From contig NZ_JAUKPO010000002.1 of NCBI RefSeq assembly GCF_030503435.1, forward strand, positions 248,001 to 312,000: a DNA stretch of 64,000 nucleotides. Direction: 5' to 3'. Below are positions 26,884 to 35,712 of the stretch, piece by piece. Position 1 is the first letter of the stretch; every line of letters starts with the position of its first letter. The notes beneath the pieces are model-generated. The model searched no databases, was not told the origin of the DNA, and saw only the letters and a list, made by a program, of their open reading frames with translations. The position numbers and the translations under genes are program-made. Origin of the DNA: Rhodocytophaga aerolata (GTDB taxonomy: Bacteria > Bacteroidota > Bacteroidia > Cytophagales > 172606-1).

Positions 26884-28326
26884 TTATTTTGTTTGAGGAG
26901 CTAAAGGATCTACAGTTAAGATAGTACGGTTGGTTGGCTGCAAGTACTCTTCGGCTGTTTTTTTAATCAAAGCCGGTGTTACTTTCTTAAACTCTGCTTC
27001 CAGATCATTAATCCGGGCAGGATTGTCATCGAATAAAGCAAAGCTGGCAAGCAGATCTGCCCGGCCAAAGCCATAAAATCCTACTAAATTATCATACAAA
27101 CTAGACCGTATTTTTACCAGTGCCCGGTCAATGGTAGCCTGGTCTACTCCCTGGTTTTTCAGATCAGCAACTGCCTTATCTAAAACAGTAACAATAGAAT
27201 CAGCCGGTACAGTGCTATCATGAATTAAATTGCCCATCCATAGCATGGGGCCATTGTAATTAAACATATTGCCCAGGTAATTAATACCTCCGGAAACGGA
27301 GCCCGTGTAGCCCTTTTTCTGAACCAGCGTCTGGTACAATTTGCTGTCGTCGCCCTGCAGCAAAATCTGGTCTATTAAGCCCATGGCATAATATTCCGGG
27401 GTATTGCGTGGAGGCATGTGATAGGCAAAAGCCAGGGCAGGTTTATTCGCCAGCGAGTCTTTTTTTACAAAACGTTTTTCCTTTACTTGTTTAGGTTCGG
27501 AAATATCTGGCTGAGCAGGTAATGTAGCGGGTTTGATGCCTGAAAAATATTTCTGCACCATGGCTTTTGCCTCTTCCGGCTTAAAATCGCCAACAATGGC
27601 AATGGCGGCATTATTAGGTGCATAATAGGTATCAAAAAACTTCTTTACATCTTCCAGGGTAGCTGCATCCAGATCTTTCAGGTCCCCATAAAAATTATGG
27701 GCATTGTACCAGTTCTCGTTGGCATATTGCGGCATATCCAGCCAGGGAAATCCACCATACGGTTGATTGAGCACATTTACCCGTACTTCACTTTTTACTA
27801 CGCCTTGCTGGTTAGTCAGGTTTTCCTGCGTAATAGCTAATCCTTTCATCCGGTCGGCTTCTGCCCAAAGAGCTGTTTCCAGTTTGTGTGCAGGCAGAAT
27901 CTCAAAATAGTTGGTAAAGTCAAACCGGGTAGACCCATTTAAGGTACCGCCATTTCGTTGTACCAGGCGAATGAACTCCATTTTACCTAAATTATTGGAC
28001 CCCTGGAACATCATATGTTCGAACAAGTGAGCAAAACCTGTGCGATCTTTAGGTTCTATTCTAAAACCTATATTGTAGTATACCGCTACCACTACTGTTG
28101 GGCTGGTTGTATCGCGGGAGAGAACTACTTTTAAACCATTATCTAGTTTGTAATAGTCTACCGGCACCCGGAATCCAATCTCTTCTTTTACCTGAGGCGA
28201 AGCTTGAGCAGGGGCCTGGGAAGTAGTTGGGGTATTTTTTGCGCAGGCAGACAGCAATAGAATTACAATACCACCTACGAGTTTTGGTATTTTCCACAAG
28301 GCAAGGGCAGTTCGGGTTGTTTTCAT
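26884..28326 (-). CDS. M16-family zinc peptidase, catalytic subunit (lipoprotein)
   Basis: 480 residues. Signal with lipobox LLSAC (Cys28), so outer- or inner-membrane anchored. Zinc site complete: HxxEH at 100-104 ([12 protein letters not shown]) and third ligand E180 in VVKSEVRV, exactly 75 residues after the motif as in the family rule. The C-lobe lacks the strong R/Y pair found in its partner. First gene of a two-gene operon with the non-catalytic homologue. Together they should form a heterodimeric peptide-clearing chamber. Confidence 0.92.
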   Translation of the reverse strand: MKTTRTALALWKIPKLVGGIVILLLSACAKNTPTTSQAPAQASPQVKEEIGFRVPVDYYKLDNGLKVVLSRDTTSPTVVVAVYYNIGFRIEPKDRTGFAHLFEHMMFQGSNNLGKMEFIRLVQRNGGTLNGSTRFDFTNYFEILPAHKLETALWAEADRMKGLAITQENLTNQQGVVKSEVRVNVLNQPYGGFPWLDMPQYANENWYNAHNFYGDLKDLDAATLEDVKKFFDTYYAPNNAAIAIVGDFKPEEAKAMVQKYFSGIKPATLPAQPDISEPKQVKEKRFVKKDSLANKPALAFAYHMPPRNTPEYYAMGLIDQILLQGDDSKLYQTLVQKKGYTGSVSGGINYLGNMFNYNGPMLWMGNLIHDSTVPADSIVTVLDKAVADLKNQGVDQATIDRALVKIRSSLYDNLVGFYGFGRADLLASFALFDDNPARINDLEAEFKKVTPALIKKTAEEYLQPTNRTILTVDPLAPQTK

Positions 28327-28645
28327 AGAAGTTTGTTTTGGTTAAGGTTCTGCTAAATGTATAATTTTTTATGTGTCTGCCAAATAATAGCAGGTTTATT
28401 CTCGAAAATCACCCAATCTGCGGGAAGGGTTGTTAGATGGTTAATTTTCCTGACTCAAGTTATAAGTGGTTCTAACATTATTTCTGGGACCAGTTTACAA
28501 AAATACCTGGCCATTGCTGCTGAACAACACATTTTTAATGAACGGTCTAAATCTTATTTGCAGACAAGCCGGTTGGCACAAAAGCCTTTCTATAATTTTG
28601 CGCCTTTCTGATATATTTGCCTATATCTTTGTTGACTAACTTTAA
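28327..28645. other. Divergent promoter region
   Basis: About 320 bases between the M16 operon (minus) and the GH10-like gene (plus). An 84-codon frame at 28357-28611 has no coding character. The only signal I trust is the -7 box listed separately at 28624. Confidence 0.45.
28624..28631 (+). promoter_or_regulatory. Bacteroidota -7 promoter box of the GH10-like gene
   Basis: TATCTTTG matches the TAnnTTTG consensus perfectly, 14 bases before the ATG at 28646. A -33 TTTG is found only at a long spacing (about 23 bases). Confidence 0.55.
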
Positions 28646-30196
28646 ATGACTATCCGCCTTTTTCTGTTTTTACTTCTCTTACCTTATTTCCCGGTACTTT
28701 TACAAGCCCAGTCCATGCCGCCCAAACGGGAATTCCGGGGCGTATGGATAGCCACCGTAGCGAATATTGACTGGCCAAGCCGTAAAGGGTTATCGCCGGT
28801 GGTACAGCAGCAGGAATTTACCACCATACTAGATGCGCATCAGAAAAATGGCATGAATGCCGTAGTCGTACAGATACGCCCGGTAGCCGATGCGTTTTAC
28901 CGGAGTCAATACGAACCCTGGTCAGAGTGGCTTACCGGCAAACAAGGGCAGGAGCCAAACCCACCTTATGATCCGCTGGCATTTATGGTAGACGAAAGCC
29001 ACAAACGGGGTATGGAATTTCATGCCTGGTTTAACCCCTACCGGGCCACCTTTGATACCATTGCCAGTAAACTTTCCCCTACCCATGTATCGCTGCAACA
29101 TCCCGAATGGCTATTAACGTATGGAGGAAAGAAGATTTTTGACCCTGGCTTGCCTCAGGTCCGGGAATACATTGTACACGTTATTCTGGATGTAGTACGG
29201 AATTATGATATTGATGCTGTACACTTTGACGACTATTTCTATCCCTATCCGGTAGCTGGCGACACCCTACGCGATGACAGCACCTTTGTAAAATATGCCA
29301 ATGGTTTTACAAATATTGACGACTGGCGGCGGCACAACGTAAACCTGCTCATTAAAATGATCTACGACAGCATCCGTCAGGCCAAACCACATATAAAATT
29401 TGGCATTAGTCCGTTCGGAGTCTGGCGTAATGCATCCGACGATCCGCTGGGATCAGATACCAGAGCTGGCAATACTTCCTATACCCACCTGTATGCCGAT
29501 TCCCGTGCCTGGCTGCAACAAGGAATACTGGATTATATAGTGCCGCAAAATTACTTCAGTACTGGGTATACAGTGGTGAACTACGAAAAGCTGACCAAGT
29601 GGTGGCTGCAAAATACGTATGGGCGGCATTTGTACATGGGACACGGGCCATATAAAATTAATAAGAATGCCGACAGTACCTGGTTCCATCCATCTGAAAT
29701 GCCGCGGCAAATCCGCTTGAACCGGCAATATCCACAGATACAGGGAAGTGTATATTTTAGTTCTAAGTCTATTATGGGTAACCCCAACCATATTGCTGAT
29801 TCGCTGCAAACAGATTTTTACCGGTATCCGGCTTTACTTCCCACCATGCCCTGGCGGGATAGCCTTACACCTCTGGCACCAGAAAAACTACAAGCCAAAA
29901 GGCATTTAGGAGGCCTTACCCTTACCTGGCAGGCCCCTCCGCCAGCAACTGATGGAGATACCGCCTATTATTATGTAATCTATCGTTTTAACCGAAAACA
30001 GGAGTTGAATACTGAAGACCCCAGAAACATTTTAGCCATTCACCGCCAGAAAACAACCACCTTCACCGATGCAACTGTAGAGCCACGGAAAAAATATGTA
30101 TATGTGGTATCGGCTCTGGACCGACTGCATAATGAAAGTATGGGCAATAAACAGGTGAAGAAAAAAGCCAGAAGGAAGTTGATAGTGGAAAAATAA
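28646..30196 (+). CDS. Exported glycoside hydrolase, DUF187 / GH10-like (DigH family)
   Basis: 516 residues with signal peptide ending LQAQ. The DUF187 (GHL10) TIM barrel covers about 25-370: it opens REFRGVWIATVANIDWPSR, has VVQIRPVADAFYRS, GMEFHAWFNPYR, the acidic strand DAVHFDDYFYPYP and GISPFGVWRNA. Homologue DigH (YddW) of E. coli cleaves glycan strands of peptidoglycan lacking stem peptides; this is the likeliest role. A fibronectin-III-like domain follows (about 405-500: GGLTLTWQAPPPAT, YYYVIYRFN, YVYVVSALDRLHNES), and the protein ends with a basic tail. Monocistronic; promoter box upstream. Confidence 0.88.
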   Translation: MTIRLFLFLLLLPYFPVLLQAQSMPPKREFRGVWIATVANIDWPSRKGLSPVVQQQEFTTILDAHQKNGMNAVVVQIRPVADAFYRSQYEPWSEWLTGKQGQEPNPPYDPLAFMVDESHKRGMEFHAWFNPYRATFDTIASKLSPTHVSLQHPEWLLTYGGKKIFDPGLPQVREYIVHVILDVVRNYDIDAVHFDDYFYPYPVAGDTLRDDSTFVKYANGFTNIDDWRRHNVNLLIKMIYDSIRQAKPHIKFGISPFGVWRNASDDPLGSDTRAGNTSYTHLYADSRAWLQQGILDYIVPQNYFSTGYTVVNYEKLTKWWLQNTYGRHLYMGHGPYKINKNADSTWFHPSEMPRQIRLNRQYPQIQGSVYFSSKSIMGNPNHIADSLQTDFYRYPALLPTMPWRDSLTPLAPEKLQAKRHLGGLTLTWQAPPPATDGDTAYYYVIYRFNRKQELNTEDPRNILAIHRQKTTTFTDATVEPRKKYVYVVSALDRLHNESMGNKQVKKKARRKLIVEK

Positions 30197-30234
30197 GCAG
30201 GCCTCACAGCTTTTGAAAAGTTGTAAGGCTTGCT
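30195..30234. terminator. Bidirectional hairpin between convergent genes
   Basis: A 19-position stem with one mismatch and two G-T pairs (AGCAGGCCTCACAGCTTTT against AAAAGTTGTAAGGCTTGCT) lies between the GH10-like stop and the stop of the LytTR regulator. Confidence 0.65.
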
Positions 30235-30238
30235 ATGC

Positions 30239-30931
30239 TCACCTTTTGATAAGTTTACTCTTTATTTCTTCTAACTTTTCCTCATAAGAAACACCTACCG
30301 GGATAGTTTTACCAGCTACAGTCACCTCCTGGCGGGTGAGTTTTTCAATCTTATCTATAGCTATGGTATACGAACGATGGATGCGGATAAATTTTTCCGG
30401 AGGTAATACTTTTACTATATCCGTCATGGTCTGGCGGCTTAGCAGCTGTTTGTCCTTCAGCATAAATGTCAGGTAATTGCCTTCTGCCTCCACATAGCAA
30501 ATGTCTGCCAGCCATACTTTCTCTTCCTCGTAACCTGTTTTAATAAATATATAATTTTCGGGTTCCTTGCTGCGGAGTTGTTTATGCTCAAGGGCTTTGT
30601 TGCAGGCTTTGGTGAATCGGACCAGAGAAAAAGGCTTTAACAGGTAATCTATAGCATTCAGTTCAAATCCCTTAACCGCATATTGAGAGTAGGCCGTAGT
30701 AAAAATGATCATAGGAACTTGTGACAAACAGGTTATAAACTCAATACCAGAGATATCGGGCATTTTTATGTCCAGAAAAATCAAATCCACTTTATTGGCC
30801 TGTAAATAACTTATGGCTTCAAAGGCATTGGTAAAACTTGCTTCCAGTTGCAGAAATGGCACTTTCGCTGCATGTAACTGCACTACGTCTAAGGCTTGTG
30901 GCTCATCATCTATGGCAATAGCAGTAAGCAT
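30239..30931 (-). CDS. LytTR-family response regulator
   Basis: 230 residues. Receiver domain 1-120 with the acidic pocket IAIDDEPQAL, phosphoacceptor D54 in LIFLDIKMPDISG and the Lys in YLLKPF; LytTR DNA-binding domain about 130-228 (ICYVEAEGNYLTFML, FIRIHRSYTIAIDKIEKL). It lies 70 bp downstream of the sensor kinase gene on the same strand and forms a LytS/LytR-type pair with it. Regulators of this class bind paired direct repeats; a candidate site lies upstream of the kinase gene. Confidence 0.93.
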   Translation of the reverse strand: MLTAIAIDDEPQALDVVQLHAAKVPFLQLEASFTNAFEAISYLQANKVDLIFLDIKMPDISGIEFITCLSQVPMIIFTTAYSQYAVKGFELNAIDYLLKPFSLVRFTKACNKALEHKQLRSKEPENYIFIKTGYEEEKVWLADICYVEAEGNYLTFMLKDKQLLSRQTMTDIVKVLPPEKFIRIHRSYTIAIDKIEKLTRQEVTVAGKTIPVGVSYEEKLEEIKSKLIKR

Positions 30932-31000
30932 CTAATTTTTTGTTTTTGATTATTAACTCCAGTAAGCAGCTTTTCTGAAAGAGGCGGTAACTTTTTGTGT

Positions 31001-32512
31001 TTACCAGTACACCAACGTCAGGGCAACAAAAAAGTCTTTGTCCGACTGCTGAATCTCTAATGTATGACGGTTTGGATAGATCAAGGCCAGGCGTTTTTTT
31101 ACATTAGCCAAACCTACCCCAGACTTATCCTGTTCGGGATCGTTTTCCCGTTTCATATGCAAAGAATTGTGTACTTTAAAATATAATTTAGTAGCATCCA
31201 GTGTTAAGGTAATAAATATCCAGGAAGGATTCTGTAAGCTGATGCCATGTTTAAACGCATTTTCTACAAATGGATTGAGCAGCATGGGAGCCATGTAGAT
31301 CTCTTTGCCAGGCTCCTGAATGTTTACCCGGATTTCTACGCCCTGCGACTCATCAATCCGCATTCGTTGAATAGCAATGTAGTTGTGCAGGTATTCTACT
31401 TCTTTACTAAGCGGAATCCGGTCCTGGTTGTTTTCCTGGAACATGAAATGCATCATATCGCCTAGCTTCTGAATCCCATCGGCTGTTTTATCACTATTTT
31501 CCTTTAGCGCGGTTGCATACAAACTGTTCAGGGCATTGAATAAAAAATGCGGATTGATCTGTGAACGGAGGCTAGCCAGTTCAGCAGAAGTACTGGAAAC
31601 CTGGGTTTGTAAAATCCTTTTTTCTCTAGATAAAAGAGTACGAACATAAGCAATAACACCAGAACAGAACAAAGAGAAAGCACTAATAATCGCAATAGGT
31701 TCTGTAAATATCCACCTAAATTCTCTATAGCAACCCCAAATGATAAATGTACTCATCATAGCAAGTAAAAAACCTATAGTAATGTGTGAGGTAAATCTGC
31801 CGAAATCCTGTTTCTCTACGAGAGGAATTATTATTTCATATAAGTAACTTTGAAGGAAATAGATTTGTAAAAGTATGCCACCAAGTAGCAGTAAACGCGA
31901 AGTATCGCCTTGCCATAAAGGTACAGGAATCTGTACAAGAAAAGCAGCAATTACTAAGAATGTACCTAAGCACGCCATAAAAAAATAACTTAACAAACGG
32001 GAGATATTTTCTTTAGCAAGGTGCTGATGGAGATAATAATATACTTGGGCAAAAACCTCATAAATACCCATAATAATTATTATGCCTATGGAATCTTTGA
32101 ATACAGTCATTTTCCGGAACTCGGAATATACCCTTACATGTGTAAACACATTGTTAGTGACGTATCTGTGGATGTAAAGTTTAAAATAGTAAAACAGCCA
32201 AACACCAACTATAACAAAAACAATCGCCAGAGCTGTAAGCCCAAAAGCTTCTTGGATATTTTTTCCGTAGGTAAACTTTGGATAGGCTATATAATGAAAA
32301 GTATGCCAGGCCATTAATAGCAGTACGGTGCCTGCTATAACTGGAATAAAATTATTAAGTATCTGATTATAGCCTTCTATGCCCTGCACATGAGCCACAT
32401 TCATACTTTTAAAATTGGTAGTTTCTAAATATAGCCGCCATGCTACGTGTACATTTGCTGCTAAAAGCACAAAAGCTAGTTCAAAACGCCTAATTGTTTG
32501 TATCTCCTGCAT
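31001..32512 (-). CDS. LytS-type membrane sensor histidine kinase
   Basis: 503 residues. Six to eight hydrophobic segments in the first ~290 residues (for example FIPVIAGTVLLLMAW, FGLTALAIVFVIVGVWLFYY, IIIIMGIYEVF) form a membrane sensor module I cannot name. After a coiled linker (about 295-312) comes the His_kinase domain with the phosphoacceptor H322 in QINPHFLFNALNSLY, and a HATPase domain with the N box LLNPFVENAFKHGI and G box SGVGLANVKKRL. First gene of the two-gene operon with the LytTR regulator. Upstream: a TAGTTTTG -7 box and a 13-bp direct repeat. Confidence 0.92.
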   Translation of the reverse strand: MQEIQTIRRFELAFVLLAANVHVAWRLYLETTNFKSMNVAHVQGIEGYNQILNNFIPVIAGTVLLLMAWHTFHYIAYPKFTYGKNIQEAFGLTALAIVFVIVGVWLFYYFKLYIHRYVTNNVFTHVRVYSEFRKMTVFKDSIGIIIIMGIYEVFAQVYYYLHQHLAKENISRLLSYFFMACLGTFLVIAAFLVQIPVPLWQGDTSRLLLLGGILLQIYFLQSYLYEIIIPLVEKQDFGRFTSHITIGFLLAMMSTFIIWGCYREFRWIFTEPIAIISAFSLFCSGVIAYVRTLLSREKRILQTQVSSTSAELASLRSQINPHFLFNALNSLYATALKENSDKTADGIQKLGDMMHFMFQENNQDRIPLSKEVEYLHNYIAIQRMRIDESQGVEIRVNIQEPGKEIYMAPMLLNPFVENAFKHGISLQNPSWIFITLTLDATKLYFKVHNSLHMKRENDPEQDKSGVGLANVKKRLALIYPNRHTLEIQQSDKDFFVALTLVYW

Positions 32513-32536
32513 AGTTTTTCAATTCTTTTACCTGAG

Positions 32537-32544
32537 CAAAACTA
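32537..32544 (-). promoter_or_regulatory. -7 promoter box of the LytS/LytTR operon
   Basis: Read on the minus strand the sequence is TAGTTTTG, a perfect match to TAnnTTTG, 24 bases before the kinase start codon. No good -33 box is present at the usual spacing, which suits an activator-dependent promoter. Confidence 0.5.
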
Positions 32545-32569
32545 TTCTAAGATATTTAGCTTGTGGAAG

Positions 32570-32603
32570 AAATGGGGTGAATGCATAAAAAAATGGGGTG
32601 AAT
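32570..32603 (-). repeat. 13-bp tandem direct repeat, 21-bp period (candidate LytTR operator)
   Basis: Two perfect copies of AAATGGGGTGAAT (plus strand) at 32570-32582 and 32591-32603; start to start 21 bases, two helical turns. They lie about 25 bp upstream of the -7 box of the LytS/LytTR operon. LytTR regulators typically bind paired direct repeats with this period. The link to the operon's own regulator is inference. Confidence 0.6.
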
Positions 32604-32610
32604 ACGAAAA

Positions 32611-32641
32611 CACCTCACAGGTTTTGGAAACCTGTGAGGTG
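32611..32641 (-). terminator. Terminator of dnaB
   Basis: Perfect 14-bp stem CACCTCACAGGTTT / AAACCTGTGAGGTG with a TGG loop, followed on the minus strand by TTTT. It lies just downstream of the dnaB stop at 32663. Confidence 0.8.
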
Positions 32642-32662
32642 TCTTTCTTAAAGAATACCTTT

Positions 32663-34246
32663 TTAAAAGGGCGGTGTATCGTCTGGCGGATTATTGAGTT
32701 TAGGCGTATAACCCGGGTTTGCCCGGCTGCCTAAGGTAATAGTGCCAGGAGGCGTTTCAAATTCAGAAGGCATGGCATTCATATCCGGGAAAGCCGCACT
32801 GCCAAAGGGCGACATATTTCCTGTATCTAAATCACCAAACTTCGTAAACTTGCCAATAAATTTCAACTGTACGGTATCCAGGGAACCATTCCGGTGCTTG
32901 GCTATAATTACTTCCCCCATATTTGTAGTCGGGTTGCCACTCTCATCCTGGGTGATACCATAATACTCCGGACGGTACAAGAATATTACCATATCCGCAT
33001 CCTGCTCAATAGACCCTGATTCCCGTAAATCGGATAATTGTGGTTTTTTCTCCCCGCCTCTGGTTTCTACAGCCCGGCTCAGCTGTGAGAGGGCAATTAC
33101 CGGCACATCCAGTTCTTTCGCCAGGTTTTTCAAGGCCCGGGAGATAGAGGCAATTTCCTGTTCCCGGTTACCGCCACCGCCCCGGCCAGAAGAGTCGCCG
33201 GACATGAGCTGCAAGTAATCTATAATAATCAGTTGAATATCGTGCTGTGCTTTTAAGCGGCGGCATTTGGCGCGTAGTTCCAGAATAGACAAAGCTGGCG
33301 TATCGTCAATAAAAATAGGAGCCGCTTCCAGGTTGCGTATCTTATAGTGTAACTGTTCCCATTCGTATTGGGCCAGGTTGCCTTTCTTAATTTTCTCACT
33401 TTCCAGTTCTGCTTCAGCCGAAATAAGACGGTTAACCAGCTGAATAGACGACATCTCCAGGGAAAATATAGCCACCGCATGCCCAAACTCTACCGCCGCA
33501 TTCCGCATTGCGGAAACAACGAAGGCAGTTTTGCCCATACCAGGCCTAGCCGCCAGAATAACTAAATCAGAACGTTGCCAGCCAGAAGTAACACGGTCCA
33601 GGGCACTGAAACCGGTAGGTACACCGGTTAAGCCATCTTTGTGGTCTTTCTTAGACTCCAGTTCTTTTATCGCCTGTTGCATTAAGGAACGCATGTCGGC
33701 AAAGTTCTTCCGGATGTTGGATTCAGAGATGGTAAAAAGATTCTGCTCTGTTTTGTCTAGCAATTGAAATACGTCAGTAGTATCTTCATAGGCATCCCGC
33801 TGAATTTCAGAAGCAATAGAGATCAGCTCCCGCTTAATAGACTGCTGGGTGATAATACGGGCGTGGGCTTCAATATTCGCTGCAGAGTTTACCCGGGAGG
33901 TTAATTCGGTAATGTAAAAGGGGCCGCCAGCCATTTCCAGTTTACCAGTATTCCGCAAGCGTTGCGTAACGGTAAGGATATCTACCGGCTCCGACATAGA
34001 AAACAAATCCAGAATAGCCCGGTAAATTTCTTTATGGGAGTCTTTATAAAAACTTTCAGGCTTCAGAATGTCAATTACATTCGTCAGGGCATCTTTTTCA
34101 ATCATCAGTGCACCCAACACCGCTTCTTCTATCTCCAGTGCCTGCGGTGGCAGCTTACCCATCCCGGTATCCAGTAAACGGTTGGTTCCCAAACGGCCCC
34201 CGGTAGAGGAAAAAGCTTTTTTAAATTGTGAGTTACCTATATCCAT
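32663..34246 (-). CDS. dnaB: Replicative DNA helicase DnaB
   Basis: Hexameric helicase that unwinds DNA at the replication fork. I start at ATG 34246 (527 residues, MDIGNSQFKKAF); the longer frame from 34378 adds 44 residues of hydrophobic, non-DnaB sequence. The N-terminal domain begins LPPQALEIEEAVLGALM (about 33-49). The RecA-like domain shows Walker A in AARPGMGKTAF, Walker B in LIIIDYLQLMS, the DnaB motif ISRALKNLAKELDVPVIALSQLSR and the arginine-finger region LRESGSIEQDADMV. No intein. The last ~50 residues are a Pro/Gly/Asn-rich tail as in other Bacteroidota. Terminator hairpin directly after. Confidence 0.96.
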   Translation of the reverse strand: MDIGNSQFKKAFSSTGGRLGTNRLLDTGMGKLPPQALEIEEAVLGALMIEKDALTNVIDILKPESFYKDSHKEIYRAILDLFSMSEPVDILTVTQRLRNTGKLEMAGGPFYITELTSRVNSAANIEAHARIITQQSIKRELISIASEIQRDAYEDTTDVFQLLDKTEQNLFTISESNIRKNFADMRSLMQQAIKELESKKDHKDGLTGVPTGFSALDRVTSGWQRSDLVILAARPGMGKTAFVVSAMRNAAVEFGHAVAIFSLEMSSIQLVNRLISAEAELESEKIKKGNLAQYEWEQLHYKIRNLEAAPIFIDDTPALSILELRAKCRRLKAQHDIQLIIIDYLQLMSGDSSGRGGGGNREQEIASISRALKNLAKELDVPVIALSQLSRAVETRGGEKKPQLSDLRESGSIEQDADMVIFLYRPEYYGITQDESGNPTTNMGEVIIAKHRNGSLDTVQLKFIGKFTKFGDLDTGNMSPFGSAAFPDMNAMPSEFETPPGTITLGSRANPGYTPKLNNPPDDTPPF

Positions 34247-34396
34247 AGAGTATATAAATCTAATAAATAGGAGGGTAAAGTACGTCTCCTGGACAGTAAA
34301 AATTTTTGATAGAAGTTTTGCGTAAAAACTGCCTAGTATATGGTACGTAACATATAGGCAAAGCCCTGCCAGGTACATACCATTGGCTGTAGACAG

Positions 34397-34424
34397 AAAA
34401 ACCCCGCATAGTTTTACAGGGTTT
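34397..34424 (-). terminator. Probable terminator of the cyclophilin gene
   Basis: On the minus strand AAACCC pairs with GGGTTT across a 13-14 base loop and is followed by TTTT. The stem is short, so this is a moderate call. Confidence 0.45.
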
Positions 34425-34470
34425 GGATTATGTAAGCGTAAAGCACAAACTACTTCATGGGCATGTAGTA

Positions 34471-34926
34471 TTAGGCGGTAGTTGCGGGTTCTTCGTCTTT
34501 GACAATAACTTTCTCAATCTTGTCGCCCTGGCGGATCTGATCTATTACCTCCAGGCCTTCCACCACTTTGCCAAAGCAGGTATGGTTGCGGTCCAGGTGG
34601 GCTGTATTTCTACGGCTATGGCAGATGAAGAATTGAGAGCCGCCAGTATCCCGGCCGGCATGCGCCATAGATAATACACCTCTGTCGTGGTACTGATTGC
34701 CACCCGTTAGTTCACACTTAATTTTATAGCCTGGGCCTCCTCGTCCGGTACCGGTGGGGTCTCCTCCCTGGATTACAAAGTCAGGAATAACCCGGTGGAA
34801 AATGGTACCATCATAGAATCCCTTCTGGGCCAGGTCTACAAAGTTTTGTACAGTGTTGGGCGCATCTTTTTCGTAAAATACAATCTTCATCACGCCTTTT
34901 GCGGTGTGCATCTCAGCTGTCTTCAT
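34471..34926 (-). CDS. Peptidyl-prolyl cis-trans isomerase, cyclophilin type
   Basis: 151 residues, a minimal cytosolic cyclophilin without a signal peptide. Active-site motif [20 protein letters not shown] holds the catalytic Arg; [24 protein letters not shown] covers the Gln/Phe/Trp-His pocket (the last position is the usual His-Leu variant). Catalyses proline isomerisation during folding. Single gene on the minus strand upstream of dnaB. Confidence 0.93.
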   Translation of the reverse strand: MKTAEMHTAKGVMKIVFYEKDAPNTVQNFVDLAQKGFYDGTIFHRVIPDFVIQGGDPTGTGRGGPGYKIKCELTGGNQYHDRGVLSMAHAGRDTGGSQFFICHSRRNTAHLDRNHTCFGKVVEGLEVIDQIRQGDKIEKVIVKDEEPATTA

Positions 34927-35203
34927 AGGTAAGTATTATGGTAATGGCTATAATGAACTAGTGAAATGAACAACTGCTTAGGTTACACCATTTTGCTAGT
35001 TCTGTATAGGTTTGTATGTATAAAATGTTCTTTTTTATTTCGTATACTCTATTGTTTCCGCAGGCAAAATCTACCTTTGAAAACAGGCTAACCGAGCCAG
35101 ATTTTTCAGCAGCAAGAATACAAAGCTAAAAGAAAATATTAAAAGGGAGGGCTAACCAAAAGAATATTTATTTACGTATTTTACCTCAAAATTATAACCC
35201 CCT

Positions 35204-35602
35204 ATGGATAACCAGATTAAGCAATTGTTGACGGATGCTTCCAAAGATTTGTTATACCCCAGTGAATCCGACTACCCGTTTGACTATGTAGAATGGGAAA
35301 CCGGAAACGAAAAACTCACCAAAAAACGTATCAGGCAACTAACCGGTAAAGCAGGAAAAGAGCCTGTAAAATCAGTAAGCCTGGAAGATTTTTTTAAACA
35401 AGTTACCGAAGAAAAAGACTGGTATGGAGAAGAGGAAAAAGCTACCGCCGAACGATTCCGGAAACTACAGCAGGTCCTCGAAAACAATCTGACTCATGTG
35501 CGGGTGTTTAAAGTGGGTAAAATAGAAATAGATGCTTACATCGTAGGAAAAACCAACGAGGGTAAATGCGCAGGCCTCTCTACCAAAGTTGTGGAAACAT
35601 AA
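35204..35602 (+). CDS. Nuclease A inhibitor (NuiA)-like protein
   Basis: 132 residues, soluble. The N-terminus reads LTDASKDLLYPSESDYPFDYVEW, the signature of the NuiA family first known from Anabaena, where the protein blocks the sugar-nonspecific nuclease NucA. The rest (ADAYIVG-like DAYIVGKTNEGKCAGLSTKVVET) also fits. No nuclease gene lies next to it in this window; in Bacteroidota the family is often solitary and its role is unknown. Start ATG at 35204 follows an AT-rich leader. Confidence 0.75.
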   Translation: MDNQIKQLLTDASKDLLYPSESDYPFDYVEWETGNEKLTKKRIRQLTGKAGKEPVKSVSLEDFFKQVTEEKDWYGEEEKATAERFRKLQQVLENNLTHVRVFKVGKIEIDAYIVGKTNEGKCAGLSTKVVET

Positions 35603-35712
35603 ATCCATGCAGACTCACTCTTGTAAGTAGCTGCTCCTATGAAATGTGCAATAATTTTGTCTTTACAAAAGGTATCTAATTCATAAAAACTTGCGTATAC
35701 ACGACAGAATTA

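Noticed and set aside
28357-28611. 84-codon frame in the divergent promoter region
   Set aside because: No recognisable family, Cys/Ile-rich random-looking composition, and it overlaps promoter sequence.
32743-33000. Antisense frames over dnaB, icmF, pfkA and similar genes
   Set aside because: They lie within strongly conserved genes on the other strand and have no family features.
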